A stretch of 64,000 nucleotides of DNA from NCBI RefSeq assembly GCF_000733295.1, contig NZ_JPMI01000298.1:1-64000 (forward strand), in the 5' to 3' direction. Origin of the DNA: Archangium violaceum Cb vi76. GTDB taxonomy: Bacteria; Myxococcota; Myxococcia; Myxococcales; Myxococcaceae. The notes under the pieces are model-generated. The model made no database searches, was not told the origin of the DNA, and saw only the letters and a list, made by a program, of their open reading frames with translations. A program made the position numbers and the translations under genes. Below are positions 17,025 to 25,867 of this stretch, in pieces. Position 1 is the stretch's first letter. The number at the start of each line of letters is the position of its first letter.

Positions 17025-17897
17025 ATGCGGCAGGCTCGTGTGCCGATGATCGCCAGTGAGCACACGCCGCCCCTCGAAGTGCCCCGGATCCGTCGAGCGG
17101 GAAGCGCGAGGCTCGCCTTCGAGCGCGTGGGGAACCGGACCGTGGTGCGCACCGCGCTCGCGCACAGTCCCTTGCGGTTGCTGACGCCGCGCAACCACGG
17201 GCATGCCGCCTGGGTCTACACCAGCTCGCTCGGAGGGGGACTGGTGGATGGGGACCACCTCACCGTGGACCTGGACGTCGCCGAGGGGGCCGCCGCGCTG
17301 GTGTCCAGCCAGGGCTCCACGCGCGTCTACCGCTCGCCGCGTGGCTGCCGCAGTGAGCTGTCCGCCCGTGTGGCGCCGGGCGCGTTGCTCGCGTGGGTGC
17401 CGGATCCCACCATGTGCTTCACGGGCGCCCGGTACACGCAGAGCCAGGACATCCAGCTCGCCCCGGGTGCCTCGCTCATCCTGATGGAGCTGCTCACCGC
17501 CGGCCGCAGCGCCGCCGGAGAACGCTGGGCCTTCACGCACTACACGTCCTCGCTCCGGGTCCACCGCGAGGGCAGGGCGTTGATCGATGAGCGCTGGCTG
17601 CTCGACCCGGCCCATGGCGTGCTGCCCGAGCGCCTCGGCCGCTTCGACGCGCTGGGGACCGTGGTCCTCGTGGGGCCCGCGTTGGACTCGGCCCGCGAGG
17701 CGCTCGCCGCACACGTGGGCTCCCTGCCCGTGAAGCCCCGCTCCGGGCTCGTCTGCTCCGTGAGCCCGCTCGGACCCGACGCCCTGGTGCTCCGCGCGGC
17801 GGCCACCTCCGCCGAGGCGCTGGTGCGCACCAGCCGCGAGTGGCTGTCCTTCCTGCCCTCGCTGCTCGGGGACGATCCCTGGGTTCGCCGGGGGTGA
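17025..17897 (+). CDS. ureD: Urease accessory protein UreD
   Basis: The protein is 290 residues from the ATG at 17025 (ATG 17046 is equally possible; GAAGGATTGGAG lies upstream of both). It has the UreD pattern: LTPRNHGHAAWVYTSSLGGGLVDGDHLTVDLDV, LVSSQGSTRVYRSP, LAWVPDPTMCFTGARYTQSQDI and LMELLTAGRSAAGERWAF. UreD (UreH) binds apo-urease and, with UreF and UreG, delivers nickel and CO2 to the active site. It opens the urease operon. No unusual features. Confidence 0.9.
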   Translation: MRQARVPMIASEHTPPLEVPRIRRAGSARLAFERVGNRTVVRTALAHSPLRLLTPRNHGHAAWVYTSSLGGGLVDGDHLTVDLDVAEGAAALVSSQGSTRVYRSPRGCRSELSARVAPGALLAWVPDPTMCFTGARYTQSQDIQLAPGASLILMELLTAGRSAAGERWAFTHYTSSLRVHREGRALIDERWLLDPAHGVLPERLGRFDALGTVVLVGPALDSAREALAAHVGSLPVKPRSGLVCSVSPLGPDALVLRAAATSAEALVRTSREWLSFLPSLLGDDPWVRRG

Positions 17898-17989
17898 GTC
17901 TCGTTCTCGCTGGCCGAGAATGACGCATCGCGCTAGGGTGGCCGCTGGCCGGTCCAGGCTCAGTGCTGGGCGGCCCACCCGGAGGGGCG

Positions 17990-18757
17990 ATGCACCTGTC
18001 ACCGCGTGAGATCGACAAGCTGCTGCTGCACGGCGCGGGCTTCCTGGCCCAGAAGCGTCTGGCGCGGGGCCTGCGGCTCAACTACCCCGAGTCCGTGGCG
18101 CTCATCGCCACCCAACTCCTGGAGCTCATCCGTGACGGCCGGAGCGTGGCCGAGCTGATGGACCTGGGACGGAAGTTGCTGGGGCGCGCGCAGGTGATGG
18201 AGGGCGTGCCGGAGATGGTGGCCGAGGTGCAGGTGGAGGGCACCTTCCCGGACGGCTCGAAGCTGGTGACGGTGCACCACCCCATCGAGGCCGAGCACGG
18301 CGATCTGTCGCTGGCGCTCTACGGCAGCTTCCTCCCGGTGCCGCCGCTGGAGCGCTTCCAGCGGGCGCCCCAGCAGGAGGAGGTCCGGCCGGGTGAGGTG
18401 CTGGTGCAGCCGGGCGAGCTGGTGCTCAACGAGGGCCGGGACACCGTCACGCTGGAGATCACCAACCGGGGAGACCGTCCGGTGCAGGTGGGCAGCCACT
18501 ACCCGTTCTTCGAGACGAACCGGGCGCTCGTGTTCGATCGGGCGAAGGCGTACGGGAGGCGGCTGGACATCCCGGCGGGGACGGCGGTGCGCTTCGAGCC
18601 CGGGGAGAAGAAGACGGTGTCGCTGGTGGCCATCGCCGGGGCGAGGGTGGTGTGGGGCGGCAACGCGTTGGGCTCGGGGCCGGTGACGCCGGAGAACCAG
18701 GAGCGCGCCCTGGCCGAGGTGGCCGCGCGGGGCTTCGGACACGAGGAGGGCGCATGA
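17990..18757 (+). CDS. ureAB: Fused urease gamma-beta subunit
   Basis: The 255-residue protein combines the gamma subunit (residues 1-~100: [39 protein letters not shown], with [26 protein letters not shown]) and the beta subunit (residues ~130-250: [40 protein letters not shown]). The same type of fusion forms the small subunit in Helicobacter. GGAGGGG precedes the ATG at 17990. The stop overlaps the ureC start (ATGA). The two domains are joined by a Pro/Gln-rich linker. Confidence 0.93.
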   Translation: MHLSPREIDKLLLHGAGFLAQKRLARGLRLNYPESVALIATQLLELIRDGRSVAELMDLGRKLLGRAQVMEGVPEMVAEVQVEGTFPDGSKLVTVHHPIEAEHGDLSLALYGSFLPVPPLERFQRAPQQEEVRPGEVLVQPGELVLNEGRDTVTLEITNRGDRPVQVGSHYPFFETNRALVFDRAKAYGRRLDIPAGTAVRFEPGEKKTVSLVAIAGARVVWGGNALGSGPVTPENQERALAEVAARGFGHEEGA

Positions 18758-20469
18758 GCCGGAAGATGGATCGCCGTCACTACGCGGACATGTTCGGTCC
18801 CACGACGGGGGACCGGGTGCGGCTGGGGGACACGGGGCTGGTGGCGCAGGTGGAGAAGGACCTCACCGTGTACGGGGACGAGTGCAAGTTCGGCGGCGGC
18901 AAGGTGCTGCGCGACGGCATGGGCCAGAAGTCCGGGGTGGGGGATGCCGAGGCGCTCGACTGCGTCATCACCAACGCGCTCATCGTCGACTGGTCGGGCA
19001 TCTACAAGGCGGACATCGGCATCAAGGCGGGGCGGATCATCGGCATTGGCAAGGCGGGCAACCCGGACGTGATGGCGGGGGTGACGCCGGGCATGGTGGT
19101 GGGCGTCACCACCGAGGCCATCGCGGGCGAGGGGCTCATCGTCACGGCGGGCGGCATCGACTCGCACATCCACTTCATCTGCCCTCAGCAGGCGGACGAG
19201 GCGATCGCCAGTGGCATCACCACCTGGGTGGGCGGAGGCACGGGGCCGGCCACGGGGACGAATGCCACCACCTGCACGCCCGGCGCGTGGAACATCCGGC
19301 GCATGCTGCAGGCCACGGACAACATTCCGCTCAACATCGGCCTCACCGGCAAGGGAAACACCTCGCGCCCCGAGGGCCTGTTGGAGCAGATCGCCGCGGG
19401 CGCCATCGGCCTGAAGCTGCACGAGGATTGGGGCACCACGCCGGCCACCATCGACAACTGCCTGTCGGTGGCCGAGGGCGAGGACGTGCAGATCACCATC
19501 CACACGGACACGCTGAACGAGTCCGGCTTCGTGGATGACTCGATCGCCGCGTTCAAGGGGCGGACCATCCACACGTACCACTCGGAGGGAGCGGGAGGCG
19601 GGCATGCGCCGGACATCATCCGGGTGTGCGGCCAGCCGAACGTGCTGCCGAGCTCGACGAACCCCACGCGGCCGTACACGGTGAACACGCTGGACGAGCA
19701 CCTGGACATGCTCATGGTGTGTCACCACCTGGACCGGGAGATTCCCGAGGACGTGGCCTTCGCCGAGAGCCGCATCCGGGGAAGCACGATCGCGGCGGAG
19801 GACATCCTGCACGACCTGGGGGCCATCAGCATGATGTCCTCGGACAGCCAGGCGATGGGGCGGGTGGGGGAGGTCATCACCCGCACGTGGCAGACGGCGC
19901 ACAAGATGCGGGAGCAGCGGGGACGTCTGCGCGAGGAGACGGGAGACAACGACAACCTGCGCATCCGCCGCTACGTGGCCAAGTACACCATCAACCCGGC
20001 GATCGCCCACGGATTGGCGCACGAGGTGGGAGCGGTGCAGGTGGGCATGCTGGCGGACCTGGTGCTGTGGCGGCCGGCCTTCTTCGGCATCCGCCCGGAG
20101 CTGGTGGTGAAGGGCGGTTTCATCGCCTGGGCGCAGATGGGAGACCCGGGGGCGTCGATTCCCACGCCGCAGCCCTTCTACATGCGGCCGCAGTTCGGAG
20201 CGCGGGGCCATGCGTTGGGCGCCACGAGCATCGCCTTCGTCTCGGGCCGAGCGCTGGCCGAGGGGACGGTGCGGGGATTGGGGTTGTCCAAGCAGCTCTC
20301 CGGGGTGAAGCGGTGCCGGGGGATCGGCAAGCGGGACATGAAGCTCAACGACGCGCTGCCGGTGCTCACGGTGGACCCGGAGACGTACGAGGTGCGCGCG
20401 GATGGCGAGCTGCTGACCTGCGAGCCCGCCGTCCGGTTGCCGCTGGCGCAGCGCTACTCGCTCTTCTGA
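18754..20469 (+). CDS. ureC: Urease alpha (catalytic) subunit
   Basis: The 571-residue catalytic subunit is full length. The nickel ligands His138 and His140 are in [14 protein letters not shown], and the carbamylated Lys221 is in [11 protein letters not shown]. The flap region MVCHHLD and the [12 protein letters not shown] segment are also present. Urease hydrolyses urea to ammonia and CO2. It starts inside the ureAB stop codon and is followed by ureF after 9 nt. Substrate is provided by the allantoicase and ureidoglycolate lyase encoded upstream in the window. Confidence 0.97.
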   Translation: MSRKMDRRHYADMFGPTTGDRVRLGDTGLVAQVEKDLTVYGDECKFGGGKVLRDGMGQKSGVGDAEALDCVITNALIVDWSGIYKADIGIKAGRIIGIGKAGNPDVMAGVTPGMVVGVTTEAIAGEGLIVTAGGIDSHIHFICPQQADEAIASGITTWVGGGTGPATGTNATTCTPGAWNIRRMLQATDNIPLNIGLTGKGNTSRPEGLLEQIAAGAIGLKLHEDWGTTPATIDNCLSVAEGEDVQITIHTDTLNESGFVDDSIAAFKGRTIHTYHSEGAGGGHAPDIIRVCGQPNVLPSSTNPTRPYTVNTLDEHLDMLMVCHHLDREIPEDVAFAESRIRGSTIAAEDILHDLGAISMMSSDSQAMGRVGEVITRTWQTAHKMREQRGRLREETGDNDNLRIRRYVAKYTINPAIAHGLAHEVGAVQVGMLADLVLWRPAFFGIRPELVVKGGFIAWAQMGDPGASIPTPQPFYMRPQFGARGHALGATSIAFVSGRALAEGTVRGLGLSKQLSGVKRCRGIGKRDMKLNDALPVLTVDPETYEVRADGELLTCEPAVRLPLAQRYSLF

Positions 20470-20478
20470 GGGACGGAC

Positions 20479-21141
20479 ATGGGCTCCGCGTGGAGGGTGC
20501 TGCAGCTGGCCGACTCGGGCTTCCCCACGGGAGGCTTCGCGCACTCGGGAGGCCTGGAGGCGGCGGTACAGCAGGGCGAGGTGCGCGAGCGCGAGAGCCT
20601 GGAGCGCTTCGTGCGCGAGCTGCTGTGGCAGACGGGGCACGGGGCGCTGCCCCTGTTGGGAGCGGCCTGGCGTGAGCCCTCCACGTTGGGCGCGTTGGAT
20701 GCCCGCGCGGACGCCTTCCTCACCAACCATGTGGCCAACCGGGCGAGCCGCACACAGGGGCGGGCCTTCCTGGACACGTGTGCGCGCATCTTTCCCGGAC
20801 CGGTGGGGCCGTTGCGGCAGGCGGCGCGGGAGGCCAGGGTTCGCTACCACCACGCGCCCCTGTTCGGCGCGGTGCTGCGGGTGCTGGACGTCGAGCTGTC
20901 CGACGCGCAGCAGCTCCTGTTGTCCCTCACGCTGCGCGGGGCGCTGTCCGCGGCGGTGAGAATTGGGATCGTCGGCACGCACGAGTCCCACCAGATGCAG
21001 AACCGGTGCGCGCCCCTGCTGGACTCGGTGCTGGAGACGTGTGCCGGGCTGGGGGTGGAGTCACTGGCGCAGACGTCGCCCTTGATGGACCTGCTCGGCT
21101 CCACGCACGACAGGCTCTACTCACGGTTGTTCCTTTCCTGA
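20479..21141 (+). CDS. ureF: Urease accessory protein UreF
   Basis: The 220-residue protein starts WRVLQLADSGFPTGGFAHSGGLEAAVQQGEV, the UreF N-terminal signature, and ends with the family's SPLMDLLGSTHDRLYSRLFLS. UreF acts in the UreD-UreF-UreG complex that activates urease and is thought to gate GTP hydrolysis by UreG. Length is normal. It sits between ureC and ureG with short gaps (9 and 8 nt). Confidence 0.93.
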   Translation: MGSAWRVLQLADSGFPTGGFAHSGGLEAAVQQGEVRERESLERFVRELLWQTGHGALPLLGAAWREPSTLGALDARADAFLTNHVANRASRTQGRAFLDTCARIFPGPVGPLRQAAREARVRYHHAPLFGAVLRVLDVELSDAQQLLLSLTLRGALSAAVRIGIVGTHESHQMQNRCAPLLDSVLETCAGLGVESLAQTSPLMDLLGSTHDRLYSRLFLS

Positions 21142-21149
21142 GGTGAACC

Positions 21150-21887
21150 ATGCACGACGACCACCGTGGCCACGGCCATGACGACGACCATGACCACACG
21201 CATGAGGAGTGGGACCACCCGGGCCACTTCCACGAGCGCGAGCAGTCCGAGCGGCGCGACTACGCGGCGAGGGCCTTCACGATTGGCATTGGAGGGCCGG
21301 TGGGGAGCGGGAAGACGGCGCTGGTGCTGGCGCTGTGCCGGGAGCTGAGGGAGCGCTACCGGTTGGGCGTGGTGACCAACGACATCTTCACGCAGGAGGA
21401 CGCGGAGTTCCTGGTGCGCAACAAGGCGCTCTCGCCCGAGCGCATCAAGGCGGTGGAGACGGGCGGCTGCCCGCACGCGGCGATTCGCGAGGACATCAGC
21501 CACAACCTGCTGGCGCTCGAGGAGCTGATGGAGGCGCTGAAGCCGGAGCTGCTGATTGTCGAGAGTGGGGGAGACAACCTGGCGGCGCAGTACAGCCGGG
21601 AGCTGGCGGACTACACGGTGTACGTGATCGACGTGGCGGGCGGGGACAAGGTGCCGCGCAAGGGCGGGCCGGGCATCACCCAGTCGGACCTGCTGATCAT
21701 CAACAAGACGGACCTGGCGCCGCACGTGGGCGCGGACCTGTCGGTGATGGATCGCGACGCGCGGAAGATGCGCGGGGACGGGCCCTTCGTCTTCACGCAG
21801 GTGACGAAGGGCGTGGGGCTGCGGGAGGTGGTCGATCACCTGCTCGGAGCGTGGCGCAAGGCCACGGGCGCCACGCTCCGCACCTGA
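21150..21887 (+). CDS. ureG: Urease accessory GTPase UreG with His-rich N-terminus
   Basis: The 245-residue protein has the P-loop [24 protein letters not shown], the metal-binding [13 protein letters not shown] (Cys-Pro-His) and [13 protein letters not shown]. The first 30 residues contain ten histidines with many Asp/Glu ([19 protein letters not shown]), longer than in typical UreG. UreG hydrolyses GTP to drive nickel insertion. Because no ureE is present in this operon, the His-rich extension probably takes over nickel binding; such a swap is known in some other bacteria. It is the last gene of the operon. Confidence 0.94.
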   Translation: MHDDHRGHGHDDDHDHTHEEWDHPGHFHEREQSERRDYAARAFTIGIGGPVGSGKTALVLALCRELRERYRLGVVTNDIFTQEDAEFLVRNKALSPERIKAVETGGCPHAAIREDISHNLLALEELMEALKPELLIVESGGDNLAAQYSRELADYTVYVIDVAGGDKVPRKGGPGITQSDLLIINKTDLAPHVGADLSVMDRDARKMRGDGPFVFTQVTKGVGLREVVDHLLGAWRKATGATLRT

Positions 21888-21890
21888 TGT

Positions 21891-22691
21891 CTAACGGTTC
21901 TCCTGGGGAATGAAGGCCAGCACGCGCGCGGGGCTGCCACTGCCGCCCTGCACGGCTACCGGCTGCACGACGACGTAGGCCCCATTGGCCGGCAGGGCGG
22001 AGAGGTCCGCGAGGTTTTCGATGTGATAGCCGCCACCCGATAGGAAGTGCCGGTGCTGCTCGAACGTCTTGCTCGGCCCCGGGTCCGTCGAGAGCGTGTC
22101 GATGCCAATGCCGCGCACCTGACGAGTGTTCAGCAATTGGCTCGCGGCCATGGAGACTCCGGGGAAGTGCATCACGCCGGAGGCGTCCGCATTGCCGTAG
22201 CGCGCCGCATCCGGCCAGCGCGAGGCCCAGCCGGTGCGGATGAGCACGATGTGCTGGGGCTTCAGCGCACCATGCTGCCGCTCCCAGGCCTCGAGGTCCT
22301 CCACCGTCACTTCGTAGTCCGCGTTCTGCGCGGCCTTGTCCGAGACGTCCACCACGGCGGCCGGGCCCGCCAGAGACTCCACTGGGATCTGGTCCACCGT
22401 CTTCGCACCGGCGGCGAAATGGGCCGGAGCGTCCACATGCGTCCCCGTGTGCTCGCCCACCGTGAAGTCGCGGATGTAGTACCCGTCCTTCTCGACGGTG
22501 CCCTTGAGCTTCGCGGACATCAGCGTGCCCCCGGGATAGACAGGCATCCGCTCCGTGAGGGGATGGCTGATGTCGACGACGCGGGTACGCGCCATCGTAT
22601 CGGCGAGGCTGGTCCGTCCAGACTGGGTGGCGCACCCACCGAGCAACAGCGTCAGCGGCAATGCGAGTTTCTTCCAGGACATGTCGTTCAT
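21891..22691 (-). CDS. Cyclase-family (kynurenine-formamidase-like) metal hydrolase, lipoprotein
   Basis: The 266-residue protein has a signal ending LLGGC, followed by VVDISHPLTERMPVYPGG and the metal-binding motif HTGTHVDAPAHF, both typical of the cyclase/KynB family. A second conserved stretch is VRGIGIDTLSTDPG. Family members hydrolyse N-formylkynurenine or related amides using Zn or Mn; the lipidated, exported form suggests another substrate here. Its stop faces the ureG stop with only 3 nt between. It may be monocistronic. The start could also be the Met at codon 4. Confidence 0.87.
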   Translation of the reverse strand: MNDMSWKKLALPLTLLLGGCATQSGRTSLADTMARTRVVDISHPLTERMPVYPGGTLMSAKLKGTVEKDGYYIRDFTVGEHTGTHVDAPAHFAAGAKTVDQIPVESLAGPAAVVDVSDKAAQNADYEVTVEDLEAWERQHGALKPQHIVLIRTGWASRWPDAARYGNADASGVMHFPGVSMAASQLLNTRQVRGIGIDTLSTDPGPSKTFEQHRHFLSGGGYHIENLADLSALPANGAYVVVQPVAVQGGSGSPARVLAFIPQENR

Positions 22692-22721
22692 GGCCGGAAC
22701 ATATCCTGGCTGATGTCCGGG

Positions 22722-22895
22722 TTACTTGCCGGACTTACGGCGCGCTGGGCTCTTCCTTGGCGTGGCCTTCTTCTTGTCGTCGTCCGTGGCTCCGCTGGGC
22801 AGAAGGATCCTCGCCGGACTCTTCTTCGACACGGCCTTCTTCGCCTTGGAGGGGGCCTTCACCTGCTTCTTCGCTGCTTTCGTTCGAGTCGCCAT
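22722..22895 (-). CDS. Small Lys/Ala-rich basic protein
   Basis: The 57-residue product (MATRTKAAKKQVKAPSKAKK..., ending ..SPARRKSGK) is rich in Lys, Ala and Ser-Pro-Ala repeats, like the tails of histone H1-type or DNA-associated proteins of high-GC bacteria. No folded domain is seen. A DNA-binding role is only suggested by charge. Confidence 0.55.
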   Translation of the reverse strand: MATRTKAAKKQVKAPSKAKKAVSKKSPARILLPSGATDDDKKKATPRKSPARRKSGK

Positions 22896-23028
22896 GGTGG
22901 GATGGAGTGTAGCCCGTCCACCATGTGGACCCCGAGCCCCCGGCACGCCGCGCGGCCGGAAGGCGCCCCGTGCTCCTGCAAGAGCACCCCTGAAAGAACT
23001 GACGTACCCGGCCGCTAGCCCGTGCGCC

Positions 23029-24438
23029 TCAGCCTTCGCCGCCGGCCTGTGCGCTCATTTGGGGCGCGCTCTTCCCCACGGACGTGCGGTGCCGCCAGAA
23101 GAAGAAGACCGGGACGCCGGCGAGCAGGAGCAGCGCCCCCTTGAGTGCGTTGGCGGGGTTCGACGCGATGGACCCGATGACGACGTAGGCGGCGGCCGCG
23201 ATGAAGAGCAGCGGGGTGATGGGGTAGCCGGGAACCCGATATCGCGCTCGCGGCACGCTGCCCGCACGCTCGCGTGCGCGATAGACGAAGAGCGTGGCCG
23301 CCGTGGCGCCAAAGACGAGCCAGTCGGCGAAGACGACGGAGTCGAGCAGGTCGCCGTAGGTCCCGGAGAGGGTGAGGACAATGGCCCAGGCCGCCTGGAA
23401 CACGATGGCGGACGTGGGAGTGCGGTAGCGGGGATGTAGCCGGGCGAGTCGCGGGAAGAAGAGCCCATCCGCCGCCATGGCCTGGTAGACGCGCGGTGAG
23501 ACGAGGATGACCAGGTTCAGGAATCCGAACGTGGACACCGCGATGCCCGCCGTGATGAACGTCCGGCCTCCGGGTCCGAGCAGTTGTCCGAGCGCGTCCG
23601 CCGCGGGAGCGCTGCTCGCCGCGAGCCCCTCCGCACCGAGCGTGCGCAGGTAGGTGAGGTTGGCGAGGAGGTAGACCGTCACCACGGCGATGACGCCGAG
23701 GAGCAGCGCGCGTGGCAGGTTGCGCTCGGGGTCGATCATCTCCTCGGCCACGAAGTTGGTCTGCTGCCAGCCGCCGTAGCTGAAGAGAACGGGGACCAGT
23801 GCCGCGCCCACGGCCAGTCCGAGTGAGTCCGGCATGGCGGTGGAAGCGCCGACGGCTGTCTCCGGCGTCACTCTGGCCAGCAGAAGCCCGGCACCGCAGA
23901 GCACCGCGAGCGCCACCAGCTTCAGGAGCGTGAACACATTCTGGGTGAGCGCTCCGAGCCTCACTCCGACGTAGTTGATGCCCGAGAGCAGGACGATGGC
24001 GCCCACCGCGAGCGGAAGCCGGGCCGTGTCCGGCAGCGCGAGCAGCGCGACCGTGTAGCTCGCGAAGGCCACCGCCACCGCCGCGACTGCTCCGGTGGCG
24101 ATGATGAGCAGCAGGCCCCAGGCGTTGAGGAAGGCCGGCAGCGGTCCGAAGGCATCGCGAAGGTAGACGTAGCTGCCACCCGCCTTCGGGGCGCGCTGAC
24201 CGAGCTCGCCGTAGACGAAGGCCCCGATCAGCGCCACCACCCCGCCGAGCACCCAGACGCCCAGGGTGAGCTCCGGTGTGTGGACCCGCTGCGCGACGAT
24301 GGAGGGGTTGAGGAAGATGCCCGAGCCGATGATGCCGCCGATGACGAGCATGACGCCCGAGAAGAGCCCGACCCGTCGCGAGTACCCGGCCTGGTCCTCC
24401 ACGACGCCGCGCGGCCCTGCTTCGTGTTGTTCGTCCAT
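23029..24438 (-). CDS. APC-family amino-acid permease
   Basis: From the ATG at 24438 the protein has 469 residues. It begins the transporter core with RRVGLFSGVMLVIGGIIGSGIFLNPS, the APC-superfamily TM1 with its unwound GSGIF motif. About twelve hydrophobic segments follow, with the FSYGGWQQTNFVAEEMIDPERNLPRAL region typical of LAT/APC members. It likely imports or exchanges amino acids. An upstream in-frame Met would add 38 non-conserved residues. It is divergent from lspA. Confidence 0.9.
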   Translation of the reverse strand: MDEQHEAGPRGVVEDQAGYSRRVGLFSGVMLVIGGIIGSGIFLNPSIVAQRVHTPELTLGVWVLGGVVALIGAFVYGELGQRAPKAGGSYVYLRDAFGPLPAFLNAWGLLLIIATGAVAAVAVAFASYTVALLALPDTARLPLAVGAIVLLSGINYVGVRLGALTQNVFTLLKLVALAVLCGAGLLLARVTPETAVGASTAMPDSLGLAVGAALVPVLFSYGGWQQTNFVAEEMIDPERNLPRALLLGVIAVVTVYLLANLTYLRTLGAEGLAASSAPAADALGQLLGPGGRTFITAGIAVSTFGFLNLVILVSPRVYQAMAADGLFFPRLARLHPRYRTPTSAIVFQAAWAIVLTLSGTYGDLLDSVVFADWLVFGATAATLFVYRARERAGSVPRARYRVPGYPITPLLFIAAAAYVVIGSIASNPANALKGALLLLAGVPVFFFWRHRTSVGKSAPQMSAQAGGEG

Positions 24439-24652
24439 GAGGGCCCTCGGGTCCGGACGTGAGCTTATCCGAGCGGGGCCCTCGAGGGCAGACGCAGCGC
24501 GGGGTCTCGAAGGTGCCGCCAGACCCATGGTTCCGGATGGCTCGGTGCTCACCGGGGGTTCCCGACGCCACGCAGCACGCGGCCATCAGCCGCGTCCTCC
24601 AACTCAGCCGGACACGGTGGATGGGGCAGGGCAAGTCTGGCATCCTCGGAGG

Positions 24653-25180
24653 ATGAATCCATGGGCCCGTCGGTATCGACTCACGCTCGTGTCGCTGGTC
24701 CTCGCGGGGACGGTGGGCTGCGATCAGGCCACCAAGCAACTGGCCATCTCGCAACTCCGCGATGAGCCCACCCGGAGCTTCCTGGGCGGGCTCCTGCGGC
24801 TCACTTTCGCCGAGAATCCCGGCGCCTTCCTGAGCCTCGGCGGCGGCCTTCCTCACGCCGTGCGATTCTGGCTGTTCATCGCGGCAGTGGGCGTGCTCCT
24901 CCTCGCTACGCTGGTCTACCTCGTGATGAGCCGCCGGCTCGAGCCTCTCCAGTCCGCGGCGCTCGCCCTGATCGTTGGAGGTGGACTGAGCAACTGGTTC
25001 GACCGTCTGGTGAACGATGGACGTGTCGTGGACTTCATGAACCTCGGCATCGGCTCCCTGCGCACGGGCATCTTCAACGTGGCGGACGTGGCCCTCATGT
25101 TCGGCGCTGGACTGCTGCTCCTGGCGGGGTGGCGAGCGAACAACCCTGAAGCACGCCAGGGGGGCTCTGGCCAGGGATGA
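24653..25180 (+). CDS. lspA: Lipoprotein signal peptidase (signal peptidase II)
   Basis: The 175-residue membrane protein has the family motifs CDQATKQLA, ENPGAFLSLG, GGGLSNWFDRL and the catalytic aspartates in RVVDFMNLG and FNVADVAL. Four hydrophobic segments are visible. It removes lipoprotein signal peptides after lipidation, and this window alone encodes several substrates. The Shine-Dalgarno GGAGG directly abuts this ATG, so translation may instead begin at an in-frame upstream GTG near 24617. Confidence 0.92.
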   Translation: MNPWARRYRLTLVSLVLAGTVGCDQATKQLAISQLRDEPTRSFLGGLLRLTFAENPGAFLSLGGGLPHAVRFWLFIAAVGVLLLATLVYLVMSRRLEPLQSAALALIVGGGLSNWFDRLVNDGRVVDFMNLGIGSLRTGIFNVADVALMFGAGLLLLAGWRANNPEARQGGSGQG

Positions 25181-25252
25181 AGCTCATGCCGCCACGGCCC
25201 ACGGGCATCACGGCGAACCCGTCATTGGACCTGGTACCTGCACAGCGCGGGC

Positions 25253-25867
25253 TCAGCCCTGGCCCAGGCGGTCCACGAACCGCACCAACTCCGCCACCGA
25301 GTCCACGTCCAGCTTCTGGATGAGGCGGGCGCGGTGCACCTTGATGGTCTTCTCGGTGGTGCCCAGCCGCTGGGCGACCTCCTTGTTGGTCAGCCCCTGG
25401 GCCACCAGCGCGCATACCTCGCGCTCGCGGGGAGTGAGGACCGCATGACGGGCATGCAGCGCGGCTGTCTCGGCTCGGCCGGCGCGGGCAGCCGCGTCCT
25501 TGAGCAAGGCCTGGGAGATGGCGCCCAGCAGTTGTTGCTCATCAAAGGGCTTCAGGAGGAAGTCCACGGCGCCGGCCTTCATGGCCCTGACGCTGGCCGG
25601 CACATCCCCGTGGCCGGAGATGAAGATGACAGGCAGGTGGCAGTCCTTGGACTCCATGGCCTGCTGCAGCTCCAGCCCGTTCAGCCCCGGCATCCGCAAG
25701 TCCAGCACGGCGCAGCCCGGCGTGTCCCCGGACAGCTGCGCGAGGAACTCGGAGGGCGAGGCGAAGGGCCTCGTGGCATGGCCGGCGGCCCGCAGCAGCC
25801 GCCCCAGCCCCCGCAGCACGGACTCATCGTCGTCCACGAGGAAGATGGTGGCGGGGGCTTGTGTCAT
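25253..25867 (-). CDS. FixJ/NarL-type response regulator
   Basis: The 204-residue protein begins with a receiver domain (TIFLVDDDESVLRGL; phospho-acceptor Asp56 in VLDLRMPGLNG; conserved Lys in FLLKPF). The C-terminal LuxR-type helix-turn-helix is LTPREREVCALVAQGLTNKEVAQRLGTTEKTIKVHRARLIQKL. The ATG at 25867 overlaps the stop of the upstream kinase gene (ATGA), so the two form a coupled two-component pair. Targets cannot be told from the sequence. Confidence 0.93.
   Translation of the reverse strand: MTQAPATIFLVDDDESVLRGLGRLLRAAGHATRPFASPSEFLAQLSGDTPGCAVLDLRMPGLNGLELQQAMESKDCHLPVIFISGHGDVPASVRAMKAGAVDFLLKPFDEQQLLGAISQALLKDAAARAGRAETAALHARHAVLTPREREVCALVAQGLTNKEVAQRLGTTEKTIKVHRARLIQKLDVDSVAELVRFVDRLGQG

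Noticed and set aside
18499-20991. An 830-codon minus-strand frame across ureAB, ureC and ureF
   Set aside because: It spans three well-conserved urease genes in antisense and shows only shadow composition.
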